Shown here in pieces: positions 21,904 to 33,200 of a stretch of 64,000 bases of DNA (within the stretch, counting starts at the first letter, position 1; the number at the start of each line of letters is the position of its first letter). The notes under the pieces are model-generated. The model did no database searches. It was not told where the DNA came from and saw only the letters and a list, made by a program, of their open reading frames with translations. The stretch is from positions 46,978,300 through 47,042,299 of the forward strand of contig CM044957.1 in the NCBI GenBank assembly GCA_024516035.1, given 5' to 3'. This DNA comes from Bactericera cockerelli (lineage: Eukaryota > Arthropoda > Insecta > Hemiptera > Triozidae). A program made the position numbers and the translations under genes.

Positions 21904-22932
21904 ATGTCCTTGAATGATAATTTAATTGTGAAGCCATGTTTATTATCATCTCGTGGCATCAGCTTACCAAAGAAGTTATCATCCACAAATAGACAGACAG
22001 AGGATAATGAAGACGTCAACAATGCTCTAACAATAGCTAATGAAATCATTGAGACGGCCAGTCTCAATGTTATAAAAGCTGCTAAAGAATTGGTTGTTGA
22101 GTCTGAAGAATCAAAGGTATGAACATTATATAATCACTAGCACAAACACAATTTTTTACATTACCTACTCATTAAAAATTATTGGAAGCACTCTATTTTC
22201 ATCATTTTCATATATACGGCTTCCTTAAAATTATCAATGCCTGAGTTTCATGGAAACAACTCAAAGTATAAAATAACACAAAAACCAATATCTTCTAAGG
22301 AAACCCAAGGAATTTTAATGTTTTGTAGTCCTATTAGACTGGAGTCCTAAATTTAAGACACTTTATTTGTAGTTCTACAGGACCAAACATTGAGGTGGGT
22401 TTGTAGTCTTAAAGGACCGTGTCCCGGATTTAGGACATTTTGAGAAATTGTAACAGGCGTAACCCCCCTAACAGTGGTGGCTTTAACTTTTAGATGGATA
22501 AAGAAAGCTGTGTAATGGTCACTTCATTATTTCCCTCACAATGTTGATCTTATAAGAAACTAGCTTGTAACCTACCCTTTGTTACAGGAAAGGTAATGCA
22601 CTTTGTGACACTGAAATATATTAATATTTGATCTGTTCTAGGGTTCAAAGCATGTCAATATTCCATTTGACAAAATCATCTACAATGATCTAGTGGAACT
22701 GTATGTTAATGATCAAGACCTGAAGAATATCAAGACAGTATCAAACCACAGAAAATCTACTCTAATCAAAACAGAAGATGCTACACCCTGTATTCATGAT
22801 TACAGGTCTCCTCGATATGAAAAGCCACATGTAATCAAAGAAAAAAGTGAGGTCCCTGCTAAGCATATGGTTAGACAATATGACTGTAAAGAAATGCACA
22901 GATTATTTAACAGGATTGAAGTACTGTGGTAG
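21904..22932 (+). CDS. Unrecognised small protein, two exons, 167 aa
   Basis: Exon 21904-22116 (ATG at 21904) ends at a GTATGA donor. Exon 22642-22932 starts after the acceptor ctgttctag and ends in TAG. Phase is 0 on both sides, giving 168 codons including stop. I do not recognise the family. The first exon encodes an acidic helix-prone stretch (NNALTIANEIIETASLNVIKAA is part of it); the second contains FDKIIYNDLVELYVNDQDLK and a basic C-terminus ending in RLFNRIEVLW. No signal peptide or membrane segment is apparent. An AATAAA at 23026-23031 is a plausible poly(A) signal. The ATG follows an AG with a pyrimidine-rich stretch, so a 5' noncoding or short coding exon may lie upstream. It is head-to-head with Swip-1 (about 1 kb between start codons) and tail-to-tail with TIMMDC1. 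Shared intergenic DNA with TIMMDC1 is described separately. Confidence 0.6.
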
Positions 22933-23025
22933 CACACTGCCCTGCTAAGACACAAAGTTATAAAAGCTACCAGAGGATAAATCAAAATGCTAGGACCATG
23001 AAAATGTGAGACTGAAACTGTGTTG

Positions 23026-23031
23026 AATAAA
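23026..23031 (+). terminator. Putative poly(A) signal of the 21904-22932 gene
   Basis: AATAAA lies 94 nt after the stop codon, in the sequence gttgaataaatttaac, at a spacing usual for a short 3'UTR. Confidence 0.5.
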
Positions 23032-23453
23032 TTTAACATGAAAATGACACTATCTTTGCTTAAGCTCACTATTTACAAATCATTATTTTAAAATCTTTTT
23101 AATTGAAGTTGAATTATACTCTATCTTCAACCAATCATTATTATATACTGTAGCAAATCTGGGCAGTGACCTTTTTTTAAATCATTTTATTGTACTATCT
23201 AGACTATTATTAATGAAAACAAATTAACTTCAAGCAAAATATATACCTAAATACAGTAAAATGTAATTGCACTCTGTTCCAGAATTAATCTTATCTAATC
23301 AATGATTTTTTCCAAATATTGAAAATACCAAAATTGTCTTGACAATTTGAAAAAGATTGTTTCTTTAATTTTTGTAATATAATTAGAAATTTGAAGAAGA
23401 AAAAATCTCTGTCTCCCAAAGGCTGTGTAATTTCTCCAAAACTGTGCTTTTTC

Positions 23454-23483
<30 letters not shown>

Positions 23484-23489
<6 letters not shown>

Positions 23490-23742
23490 TGGGGTTTAAC
23501 GTCGCTTTCAACTGCCATGTCATATCACGACGGGGGTTTTACCCTCCATTCGCAGGAAACTCACAAACCTGCTACTCACATTGACCTCACCCAGCCTGAG
23601 TGGGGCCGGGAAAAGCCAGCGTCACGAGAATTAGAATTTGAATGGTCACCCATCCAAGTCTTAACCTCGCTGGATGTCGCTTAATTTCGGTGTTCTGAAG
23701 GGAACCGGTGTATTCAACATGCCATCGACGCTGGCTTTTCGA
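23484..23742 (-). mobile_element. SINE group G (5S rRNA-derived), best copy
   Basis: On the minus strand it reads gccagcgtcgatggcatgtt, gaatacaccggttcccttca, gaacaccgaaattaagcgac, then cttggatgggtgacca. This follows the order of insect 5S rRNA, including its internal promoter region. The group body and a poly(A) run (23459-23486) follow. Confidence 0.75.
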
Positions 23743-24253
23743 GTTTAAATGTGACCTCCTGGTAGATTATAGGAAAGTGTTACTGACTGGTTAGTTTTGG
23801 ATCAGGGTGTATTACAATTTCCAAGTTATAATACTTAATTTGTCATTTTGATGTTCAAATCTAACTTCAAGCTAGGTGTAATTAATGTAATTTGATTTAT
23901 AAATAAAAAGATTGAAAAATTTAACCAAAATAACTTATTTTTTTTAAAATATAATTAATTTGTTGAATTCCTAACAATTTTAGTTTGCTGCAGAGATTGT
24001 GGCATTTTGGAGGATTTAAGGACTCAGAAAAAGGACACTTATGGACTCCAAAACTAAAAAATGATAAAATAATATTTATCAGAATTTGTAAAAACACCAC
24101 AAACGTTTTGAAACTTGTTCTTGACAAATTTAAGCAAATTATTTCAGCACTGACTTTTCTGTATTCTCTTCTTTTCTACATCTTGGAAGAACAAATAATT
24201 CTGTATTGTCTAACCAAATGTGCACTTCAGTAAAAAGCATAGTAGATTATGTC

Positions 24254-27200
24254 TTATTTTTTCTGACTAGATGACACATTTTCACTATCTTTTTTACTAT
24301 TGTCTTGTAGAGCTTCAAGAGCAGCACTTTTCAGAATTGCTGCTCTATCCTCCAAAAAGGTATTAGAGTGTCTTTCTTTGGCATCTTGATCCCTTGCATC
24401 ATTGAATTTCCTGTAAAAAAGAAATAATTTGTTTCAACACAGCAGTTGGAACCATTAACGCATTTCATACAAACAACAAGCTTGCTAGCTATAAGTATAT
24501 TGCAACTTTTGCTGCCTTGAACACTAATTAGGTGCTATTAATGAATTTTAATATACAGGGTGTCCCACCAAACTTGGACACCTCAAATTACTCGGCCCCT
24601 GAAAGAGTTTTTGAAAAATAAAAAATCCTAGGGTACATGTCCTAATTATGCGGTTTCAGTCATGAAATTTTTTTTATACAGGGTGGTTCAAAAGTCAGAA
24701 ATTGAGGTGTCAACTTTCGATTTTTAAATGGATCGACCTGAATTTTATTTGATAATTTTACTTTTCAATGGTTCCTGAGTACTTTTTTAAACAAAAAATT
24801 TACATACAGGGTGGTTTTTTTTCGACCATTTTTTTTTCTAAATCTCGAATAACTCAAGTTCGTTTAATTTTTTCGATAACAAGAATAGAAAGTGTTTGTG
24901 TAATGAATACACGCACTTTTAATTGGCATCAAATTTTTTTATACAGGGTGGTTCACAAGTGAAATAATTACTTGATTTTTTTTAAAACCGAGTTATTTTA
25001 ATTTTTTATTTGAGATTAATAATTCTCGCCTAATTTTACACATTTTTTGTTAGTCATATTGAAAAACAAAACTAAAGTGTTGTACAGGGTGAGACATAAT
25101 TTATTTGTAACATCCTGTATATTGGCAGTCAAAAAGACGTAAAATTAAATATTAAAACTAATTGTGCAAGAAAAACTTCAATTTTTAATTAAATAAAAAA
25201 GTTATGGTGTTTTAACTAATATTGTCGCATGGACCACCCTGTAGATATTCTCTTAAACTATCATGTGGGTACTCGAAGTTGTATAAAATTCAACGAAGAC
25301 TTCGAATCGTGGGGGAAAAACAAGTAAAAAACACGAATTTTAAGGCCATTTTCAATTTGGTGTCCACACTGAATGATTTTAAAACTTGAAATAAAAAGTA
25401 GGTAGGTGTAGACATAAAATTGAAAATGGCTTTTTGAATTAATTTTTTTCTTTCAGATTTGGACTCCTCGTTGAATTTTACACAATTTCGACTACCCATA
25501 TGGTGGTTTAAGAAAATATCTACAGGGTGGTCCATGCGACAATATTAGTTAAAACACCATAACTTTTTTATTTAATTAAAAATCGAAGTTTTTCTTGCAC
25601 ATTTAGTTTTAATATTTAATTTTACGTCTTTTTGACTGCCAATATACAGGGTGTTACAAATAAATTATGTCTCACCCTGTACAACACTTTAGTTTTGTTT
25701 TTCGATATGACTAACAAAAAATGTGTAAAATTAGGCGAGAATTGTTAATCCCAAATAAAAAATTAATAAAACTCGGTTTTAAAAAAAATCAAGTAATTAT
25801 TTCACTTGTGAACCACCCTGTATAAAAAAATTTGATGCCAATTAAAAGTGCGTGTATTCATTACACAAACACTTTCTATTCTTGTTATCGAAAAAATTAA
25901 ACGAACTTGAGTTATTCGAGATTTAGAAAAAAAATTGGTCGAAAAAAAACCACCCTGTATGTAAATTTTTTGTTTAAAAAAGTACTCAGGAACCATTGAA
26001 AAGTAAAATTATCAAATAAAATTCAGGTCGATCCATTTAAAAATCGAAAGTTGACACCTCAATTTCTGACTTTTGAACCACCCTGTATAAAAAAAATTTC
26101 ATGGCTGAAACCGCATAATTAACACGTTCGTTACCAAGCCAATTTTTACAAGTTTTACGTAGGGACCAGGCGCACAGTGGGGTATTTGCCTTCAAAAGTT
26201 GCGCAAAACCCTCGAAAAAAAGAGGCTTAATCTAAATATTTTTTTAAGTAATGTATTTTAGATGAAAATATGTGATAAAACCCAAAAAGAAATATTTTGA
26301 TAACTCATCTTGGGTAAGTACAGTAGATGCTTGAAGTCACGTGACTTGTCAAGCTTACGTCACAACATACAGCTGCTTTCATGTCTGATTTGAAATTAAT
26401 GAAATTTTAGGTCTATCAGTTATTTATTGATAGTAGTGATGGTTTATATTTAATGAGGAGGACATCGGCATAACGTATATGTTATTTGTTTTTTCTAATT
26501 CATTATTTTAAGTGTGTTTTTCGGGACGTTCAACTTGACCCTCTTCTGTCTTAAATGAACGATTTTTTTTTCGAAACAATGGAAAAAAAGTTAGAGAATA
26601 TACCTTGATCAAGCAGTTTTGGTAACTTTTTCTAATACTTTGAAGTGTTTGCTATTATATCTAAAAAGAAAATCTTGCAGTTTTATTGCACTTGTAGGAG
26701 TTTTTGAAACTTGAACTTGAAAATTCGGGAATTTTTTATAGTGAGCCAATATAATTATTACACCATAAATTTCGTTACAAACAATTTTTCACCCCTTTAT
26801 TACATTTAATAATAAACAAATGTACTTTTTTGTATTATTATGTCAAAATTTCAGTGGGTAGCGCAGAATTATATGACTTTTCCGTATAATTAATGTCCGA
26901 GAATCTATTTTGCCCATAACTCCGCCACTGGTCGCTGCTCACATTACAGCAGCTCATTTCTCCTCACAACTCACGAGGTATGAGTAGACCCTGGTCATTC
27001 AAATAAAGAGCAGGGAAATTACCGCCCTCCTAAGGATCGAACTCAGGTGAAAGCCTAGTGCGCCACACCACTCGGCAACAATAACTTCTTTTTGCATTTA
27101 AAACATTGATGTTTTCTTCAAATTAAATACATTAAGTACCTAATTCCTATAAATGGATGAAATAATATAATATTTTATTATAGTATAATTATTCCTTTTA

Positions 27201-30200
27201 TTACTAGGAATCGTGCTCGAATAGTGGAAGCAATTAGCATTGCACGCATGGTAACCTAGGTTCAAATCTCAGTGGAGTTGATGTTTTTTGGTTGTGTTTT
27301 TTTTTCGGAAATTTTCGGTATTTGTACCTCGTGAGGAAAAATTAGTAGCTTTTTTAATTTGGCAGTATTATGGGAAAATAGGATATAAGCACAAAAAACG
27401 ATAAGGTTAAAAGCCTTGTAACTCCGCGCTACCCACAAAAATTTACGTGATTTATCATGAAAAATACTTCAGTACACATTAAAAGGCTTTCCTATTACAA
27501 TTACAAGTTTTTGAATCTAAAAAATAGTTTTGCGCAACTTTTGAAGGCAAATACCCCACTGTGAGGCGGTAAAGTCGCTGTTGCATCCTGGGTACCAAAA
27601 TGATTTTTTTTTTTGCATATTTGGCATCGTGTTTGTACAAGAATCGATCCTATATCTGTTCTAATACTAACAACCTACCTCAAAAAGGCCATATATGGAT
27701 GTCGGGTCCCTCGTTAAAATTTTGATAACGGCCACATGTGTGTTTCGGTCCCAAAGAAAAACACAAAAAACATCCACATATGGCCGTTCGGTAAGGAACG
27801 TGTTAAGACATGTACCCTAGGATTTTTTATTTTTCAAAAACTCTTTCAGGGGCCGAGTAATTTGAGGTGTCCAAGTTTGGTGGGACACCCTGTATATTAA
27901 TCTTTCATAACTTGACTAAACAGAAGAATATATTTCCTTTTAAACCGTTCTCAGTCCTGAAGCATCCAGAAATGTAATAAAGTAGATTTAAGTAATAATA
28001 CAGGGTGATCCAAACTATCTTTTCATCGAGGACAGCTTGAGCTTTGACCTTGAAACAAAAAATTGATCCCGAATATGAAGTCTCTTGGAAAAATAATTTG
28101 AACCTTCGCCAAAATCGAAATGTCGAGTCATGACTTAGTCATGACGTTTTCCCCGTCTATGACAATACACAAAATCTAGACTTAGCTATGCAGAGGTATT
28201 ACAAAAACGTCTATTAATTCGCCCCTAAATTTGTTCAGTATTCAAAACCCTATATTGACCGAACAAAACTTACCTACAGCGCCGAGACTTGAATAAATAA
28301 CAACAAAACAAAGAGGAAAATTCAGACAGCAATCATTCTTAAGTTTCTCAGCTACCTGAGTTGGGCCAGGAATAGCCACCAGTATCACAAGTGTTTGAAG
28401 TTGAGTGGTTACCCACCAAGTTTTGATCTTGTTGGACGTTGCTGCACTTCAGTGACAGGACAAGAACTGTTGTATTCAATGTGCTATACATAGACTCTCA
28501 TTGTTGGCTTAAAATTTTGCCTTATCACTAATAATGTTCAAAATGTGACATATAACCTCTGATTATATGTATGTATGTACGAATTTCTTTGTGGTGAAGC
28601 ACAAGGCCTCTTCACAATTTTTGTGGGTAGCGCAGCATTACTAAGAGCCTCCTTTACATTTCGAATTATTCTATTACATTAATTTCTTTTTACTCTGGTA
28701 ATGCCCCCACTGGTCGTTACTCATACAAGTAACTACTCATTTTTCCTCACGAGGTATGAGTGGACCCCGAACATCCAAGTACAGAGCAGAAAAAATCCTC
28801 CCCCGCTGGGAATCGAACCCAGGTCACCATGTGTGCAATGCCTAGCGCGCTAACTCGCTCTGCCACAGTGACTACCTCTGATTATATTCTCTTTGCGACT
28901 GATGAAACGAAAGTTACTGTTAATTAGTAAGAGTGCATTTTCTAAACTACATTAAACAAACTTGACATACAATCAACTGATGGCCATTAATCTACAAGTG
29001 GTAAATGTCGTTATTTTCAACTTTAAAACCCCAATTCAGAAATTCCAAGCCATTCAAACTAATAAGATTTTTTGGGACATAGGTACTGAATACTTACTGC
29101 TCTCTAACATTTCTGACTGTGTAGTGCCATTCTTGTATTTCATCGTAGGAAGTGCCAACTAAGTGGAACAAACCAATGGAGAAACATCCAGCCACAAGAC
29201 CCAATGAGCCTCCTGAAATATGAAAATGTAGTTATTAAAAGAACGCAATTAGCTCGGTGGTTAAGCACTCGTTTGCCATGCGCAAGGATCTCCCGAGGCC
29301 GACAAAAATTTGTATTCTAAATTTGGTTACAGGTGTTTGTAAGGGATACCTTCCAGTGCGCTCGTGTTGACCCAGCACCTAAATGGGTAGTATTGTGTCA
29401 CTTCTACCGCATCAGAGGGGAGGCATGCTACGGGATGGGCAAACTATAACACAGACCACAAGCATCTTAAGCAGATCCTCTTTAATGGTTACAAAATAAA
29501 AAAGGCTGTGAAACACTGAACCTCTTTGTTTAATGTCTGCACGACCGACGGGGCGGTTTTAAGTACTTGTTTGTTGTTTAATTAAAACGGACAAGAACCC
29601 TAGTAGCTGGGTAAACATTCATTCAGGTAATTGATGGTTAAACATTTCCTGGTAGACAAAGGGTTAACGCGCTAGTCTGGTAATCTAGGTAGCGTAGGGA
29701 TCTGTTGGTTCGAATCCCACCCAGTGCATGCATTTTTCCTCATTAATTTGAGTTTATGATTATTTGAATAAATTTATCCATACGATAAATAAAAAACACA
29801 ATAATAAGACTGAGACTAAGCTGGTAGAAAATGGTTTGAACATTAATTTATTTTTTAGTTTATTGAAAATAAGGGCCAAAAAAGACAAAACTAACAAAAA
29901 CTTTTCTTGAGTCAAACAATTTCGATCGGGAAATATCTATTATATGGGGCATTGAGCATTTGAACAATCACTTCGTTTTAGACAAAATATTGGTAGTTAT
30001 ATTTTTACAATATATAAAAAACTTCACCAAGGACATCTTCCCGAGGCAGTGTGCTCAGCACTGAGGCAACATTACCTCTCTGAACAGCGAAACTAAGCCG
30101 TTGCCTGAAATATTCCCCGGCGCGTTTGTCCTTTGTCTCAAGGACCAAAGTTTTGGATATGCTGTTAAACATTTCCAAAGCACTTGGCCCAAAAGAGCCA

Positions 30201-33200
30201 AAGGTTTCAACGGCGAAGGGAATGAAATCGTAAAGATTTTGTAGGTCTTTATATTTCAGGCACTTTTTTAGTTCCGCTTGTTTGGCTGTTTCACCTCGAC
30301 CTCTCAGAGAGTAACTGATGTTGCTGTTGGCTAGGGTATCTACGCATGTCGCGTCCCAAACCATTTGCCTCCCCCGTTTCCATGGGACCAATGTCATACC
30401 ATCCGGTCTTTTGCCGTCTTGTCTGAATAGACCTGATGGCTCAAGAACCGATGGAATATGACATGATCCCAAGGCACGTTTGAGAGTTTGGTTTAGTTCA
30501 TTATGACGTGAATACCTACCCTCACTTTTGTTGCAACTTAAACCATGCTGTCCTGTTTTATCGACTTCCATTTCACAATGGCATGTATGTGCTTGGCATA
30601 TTTCTGCACCTAATCTCAAGGCTACTGCAACGCGTAAAGAGGTATTGTCCAAGAGACATCCTACATTTGCAATTGGCATTGCTTGTATCCAAGCACCCGA
30701 TTCCTTAGATCCTAAACCCATGATTCTAGCTTTGTCTCGAGGAGATGCAGTTGAAATTAAACTGTCATATTTTTGTTCAATGAGAGGTGAATCCCAATCT
30801 TTCTGAAAGTTTGAATTTGGAGGAGCATCTAAGGAACTAATTTGTTTCCATTTTTCCAAAGAGTTCATCATGACATTGCTTTGACAGAAGGATGGGATAA
30901 TAAGAGACATCCAGATCGAAACAGAATTCAAAGAAGCCAAGAAGGCGGGTAATGCAATGTCTTCTGTTAGTCGGATGCCTAATCCTCCCATCTTTACTGG
31001 CAAAGTTGCTTGTTGCCATGATGAACCTTCGAGTCTCACATTTAAAATATTTTCTAATGATTGTCTAATCATTTCATCAAACTTTTTCAAATTTGATTGT
31101 CCATATTCCCATGTTTTACAAGTTCTTAATAAATATAAAAGTTTTGGTATGCTTAGGCAGTTTTTGAGCAAGAACAGCGCATGATGAGCATGAAGGCTTT
31201 CAAGCCTTTTAATAAGAAGTTCTATTTTTTCATTTTTTTGGTCAAATGACTTCGTTGGAAATGTGGTGATATACACAAATTCCAAATATAAAAACTGTAC
31301 GGACTAATTTTTGGCCACTGCAAAAAAAGTGTCAAAAATATTTTAATGGTAATAATAATTCACCAGTATATTTCCTTATAAAACACAGTATGAATATGAT
31401 TGATACCACTAGCATGAATTATTTACTCTTTCGAAGAAACTATCACAGTGTAAGAAGTAAATATAGTTTTTTACTTTCTTACCTACAACACTAGCAGCCA
31501 CCATTGCTCTTGCACCCATTGGTATCCGGTAGATTGCTCCTGTTGCAGATCCACTTACTACAAAGTGCCATATACGAAGGTGTTCATTGTACACTGACAT
31601 CATATTTGTAGTTAACCTAAATATGAGGTAACAAATTAGTTAAGGATCTTCTTCTATCTTATATTTATGTCATAAGGAAAAAATGAAAATAAAATTCAAG
31701 CCCAAAAATGTAGTTACCAAAAAAGAGAAAATTTTAAAAAAAACTCGTAATATTAAAAGGAAACAATATTTCACCAGTGTGAATAGAGCACTTGAATTTT
31801 AAAGTCTAATTATTTGATTAAGACTATGAACTGGAATAATCAGTTAATTCCTGTTAATCAGTTAGTTGGAGAAAATTGAGTGGAGTTTTGTGTGATAGAA
31901 AAATTAGTGGAAAAATGAAGGGTAAGCTTTATAAAACAGTAGTGAGACCAGCTTTGATGTATAGTGCGGAGACGTGGGCTATAACCAAAGCACAAGAGAG
32001 AAAGTTAGAAGTGGCTGAGATGAGGATGCTGAGGTGGATGTGTGGTCTAACAAGGAGAGATAGAGTGAGAAATGAGAAAATCAGGGAAACAGTGAAAGTC
32101 GGCCCATTGGGAAAGAAAATACAAGAGAGTAGAATGAGATGGTTTGGGCATGTTGAGAGGAGAGATGAGAGTTACGTGGGTAAAAAAGTAGAGGGAATGG
32201 ATATACAAAAAAAGAGAAAGAGAGGAAGACCAAAGTTGAGATGGAGGGACAAGGTTCAGGAAGATATGAGAGAAAAAGGCTGGAGGCAAGAGGAAGCATT
32301 AGACAGGAAGCTGTGGCGGGGTAGAATTAGAGAAGGGAACGCCGACCCCAAATAAAATTGGGAAAAGGTGAGTGAAAGAAGAAGAAGAATCAGTTAATTC
32401 CTCCATTTAAATTAAAGGATCTCTTTGTCTTTGCACCAGGAACTAAGAATTACTTCCGAGAAATTTGTAATATTAGAAATCGGGAGTATTGTGTTCGTTT
32501 TGTAAAAAAATAAATATTTTTTGCTCCAATTTCAAAAAAATTCATATTTCTGGACGTTTCATAACCTCCTGAGCAACTTTGGTTTTGTGTCCGTCTGTCG
32601 GTCTGTTAAAAATATTCCTTGTAACGCGCAAATCTCAGAAACTACTTAACAGATTTTGATGATATTTTACACACATATAGGAGACGTTCTGTAGATGGTC
32701 CCATTTTAAAATCATCAAATTCGTACTAGTGGTTCTGGGTGAAAGAGACCATGAACTTGACCACTAACTTTTTACTTTAACGCTTATATCTCGTGAACGG
32801 TACACCCGATTTTGATGAAATTTTGTATGTATAGTATATGCATATTATTGTTTTAGGCTATTTATATTTATCTTTTAATTAATTATAATATAACTCTGAT
32901 ATTTAAGAAAATCCGAAATTTTGGACAAAAAAGTCAAAAAATAAGGACCACGACTTGCCAATACAGAATTTTTTGTGGAATCTAGAATGTAGAAAAAACG
33001 GTATTGTACTAAATGAAACAAATTTGAAGAAAATCGGTTCAGTCGTTTTGGAGATACAAGTAATTTTGTATAAAATCTCAAAATTGGCACGTGTTTACAA
33101 TGTGAAACAAACACGAGGAAGTATTGTGTCCATAATTGGCAGTGTTTTTTTAATAATGTAAGTACATTTGAGATTAAAAAATGCTAATTCATGGCCGTAC

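Larger units (their letters stand above)
26119..27806. mobile_element. TTAA-flanked (piggyBac-type) non-autonomous element, 1.69 kb
   Basis: TTAA at both ends, then TIRs CACGTTCGTTACC and, reversed, CACGTTCCTTACC. Subterminal inverted repeats (cacagtggggtatttgcctt, caaaagttgcgcaaaac) occur at 26173-26212 and 27530-27566. No transposase frame is visible. It carries a minus and a plus group A SINE. The other arm of the foldback shows the site without the insertion. Confidence 0.8.
24549..27900. mobile_element. Long foldback element, right arm split by an insertion
   Basis: Left arm from ttaatatacagggtgtccca (24549) is mirrored by a right arm ending gggacaccctgtatattaa (27900). Without the 26119-27806 insertion the element is about 1.66 kb, with arms of ~700-800 bp meeting near 25380. 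ACAGGGTG-type motifs recur along both arms (24554, 24679, 24806, 24943, 25084 and reversed counterparts). It sits in the last TIMMDC1 intron. The arms encode the same spurious 64-codon frame on opposite strands, with one residue changed. Confidence 0.9.

Noticed and set aside
23600..23742. Genuine 5S rRNA gene
   Set aside because: Only part of the 5S order is kept, with many substitutions, and it continues into a repeated SINE body with a poly(A) run.
24768..25996. A conserved 64-codon protein encoded twice
   Set aside because: The two frames are the mirrored arms of the foldback; identity comes from the inverted repeat, and the residues resemble no protein.
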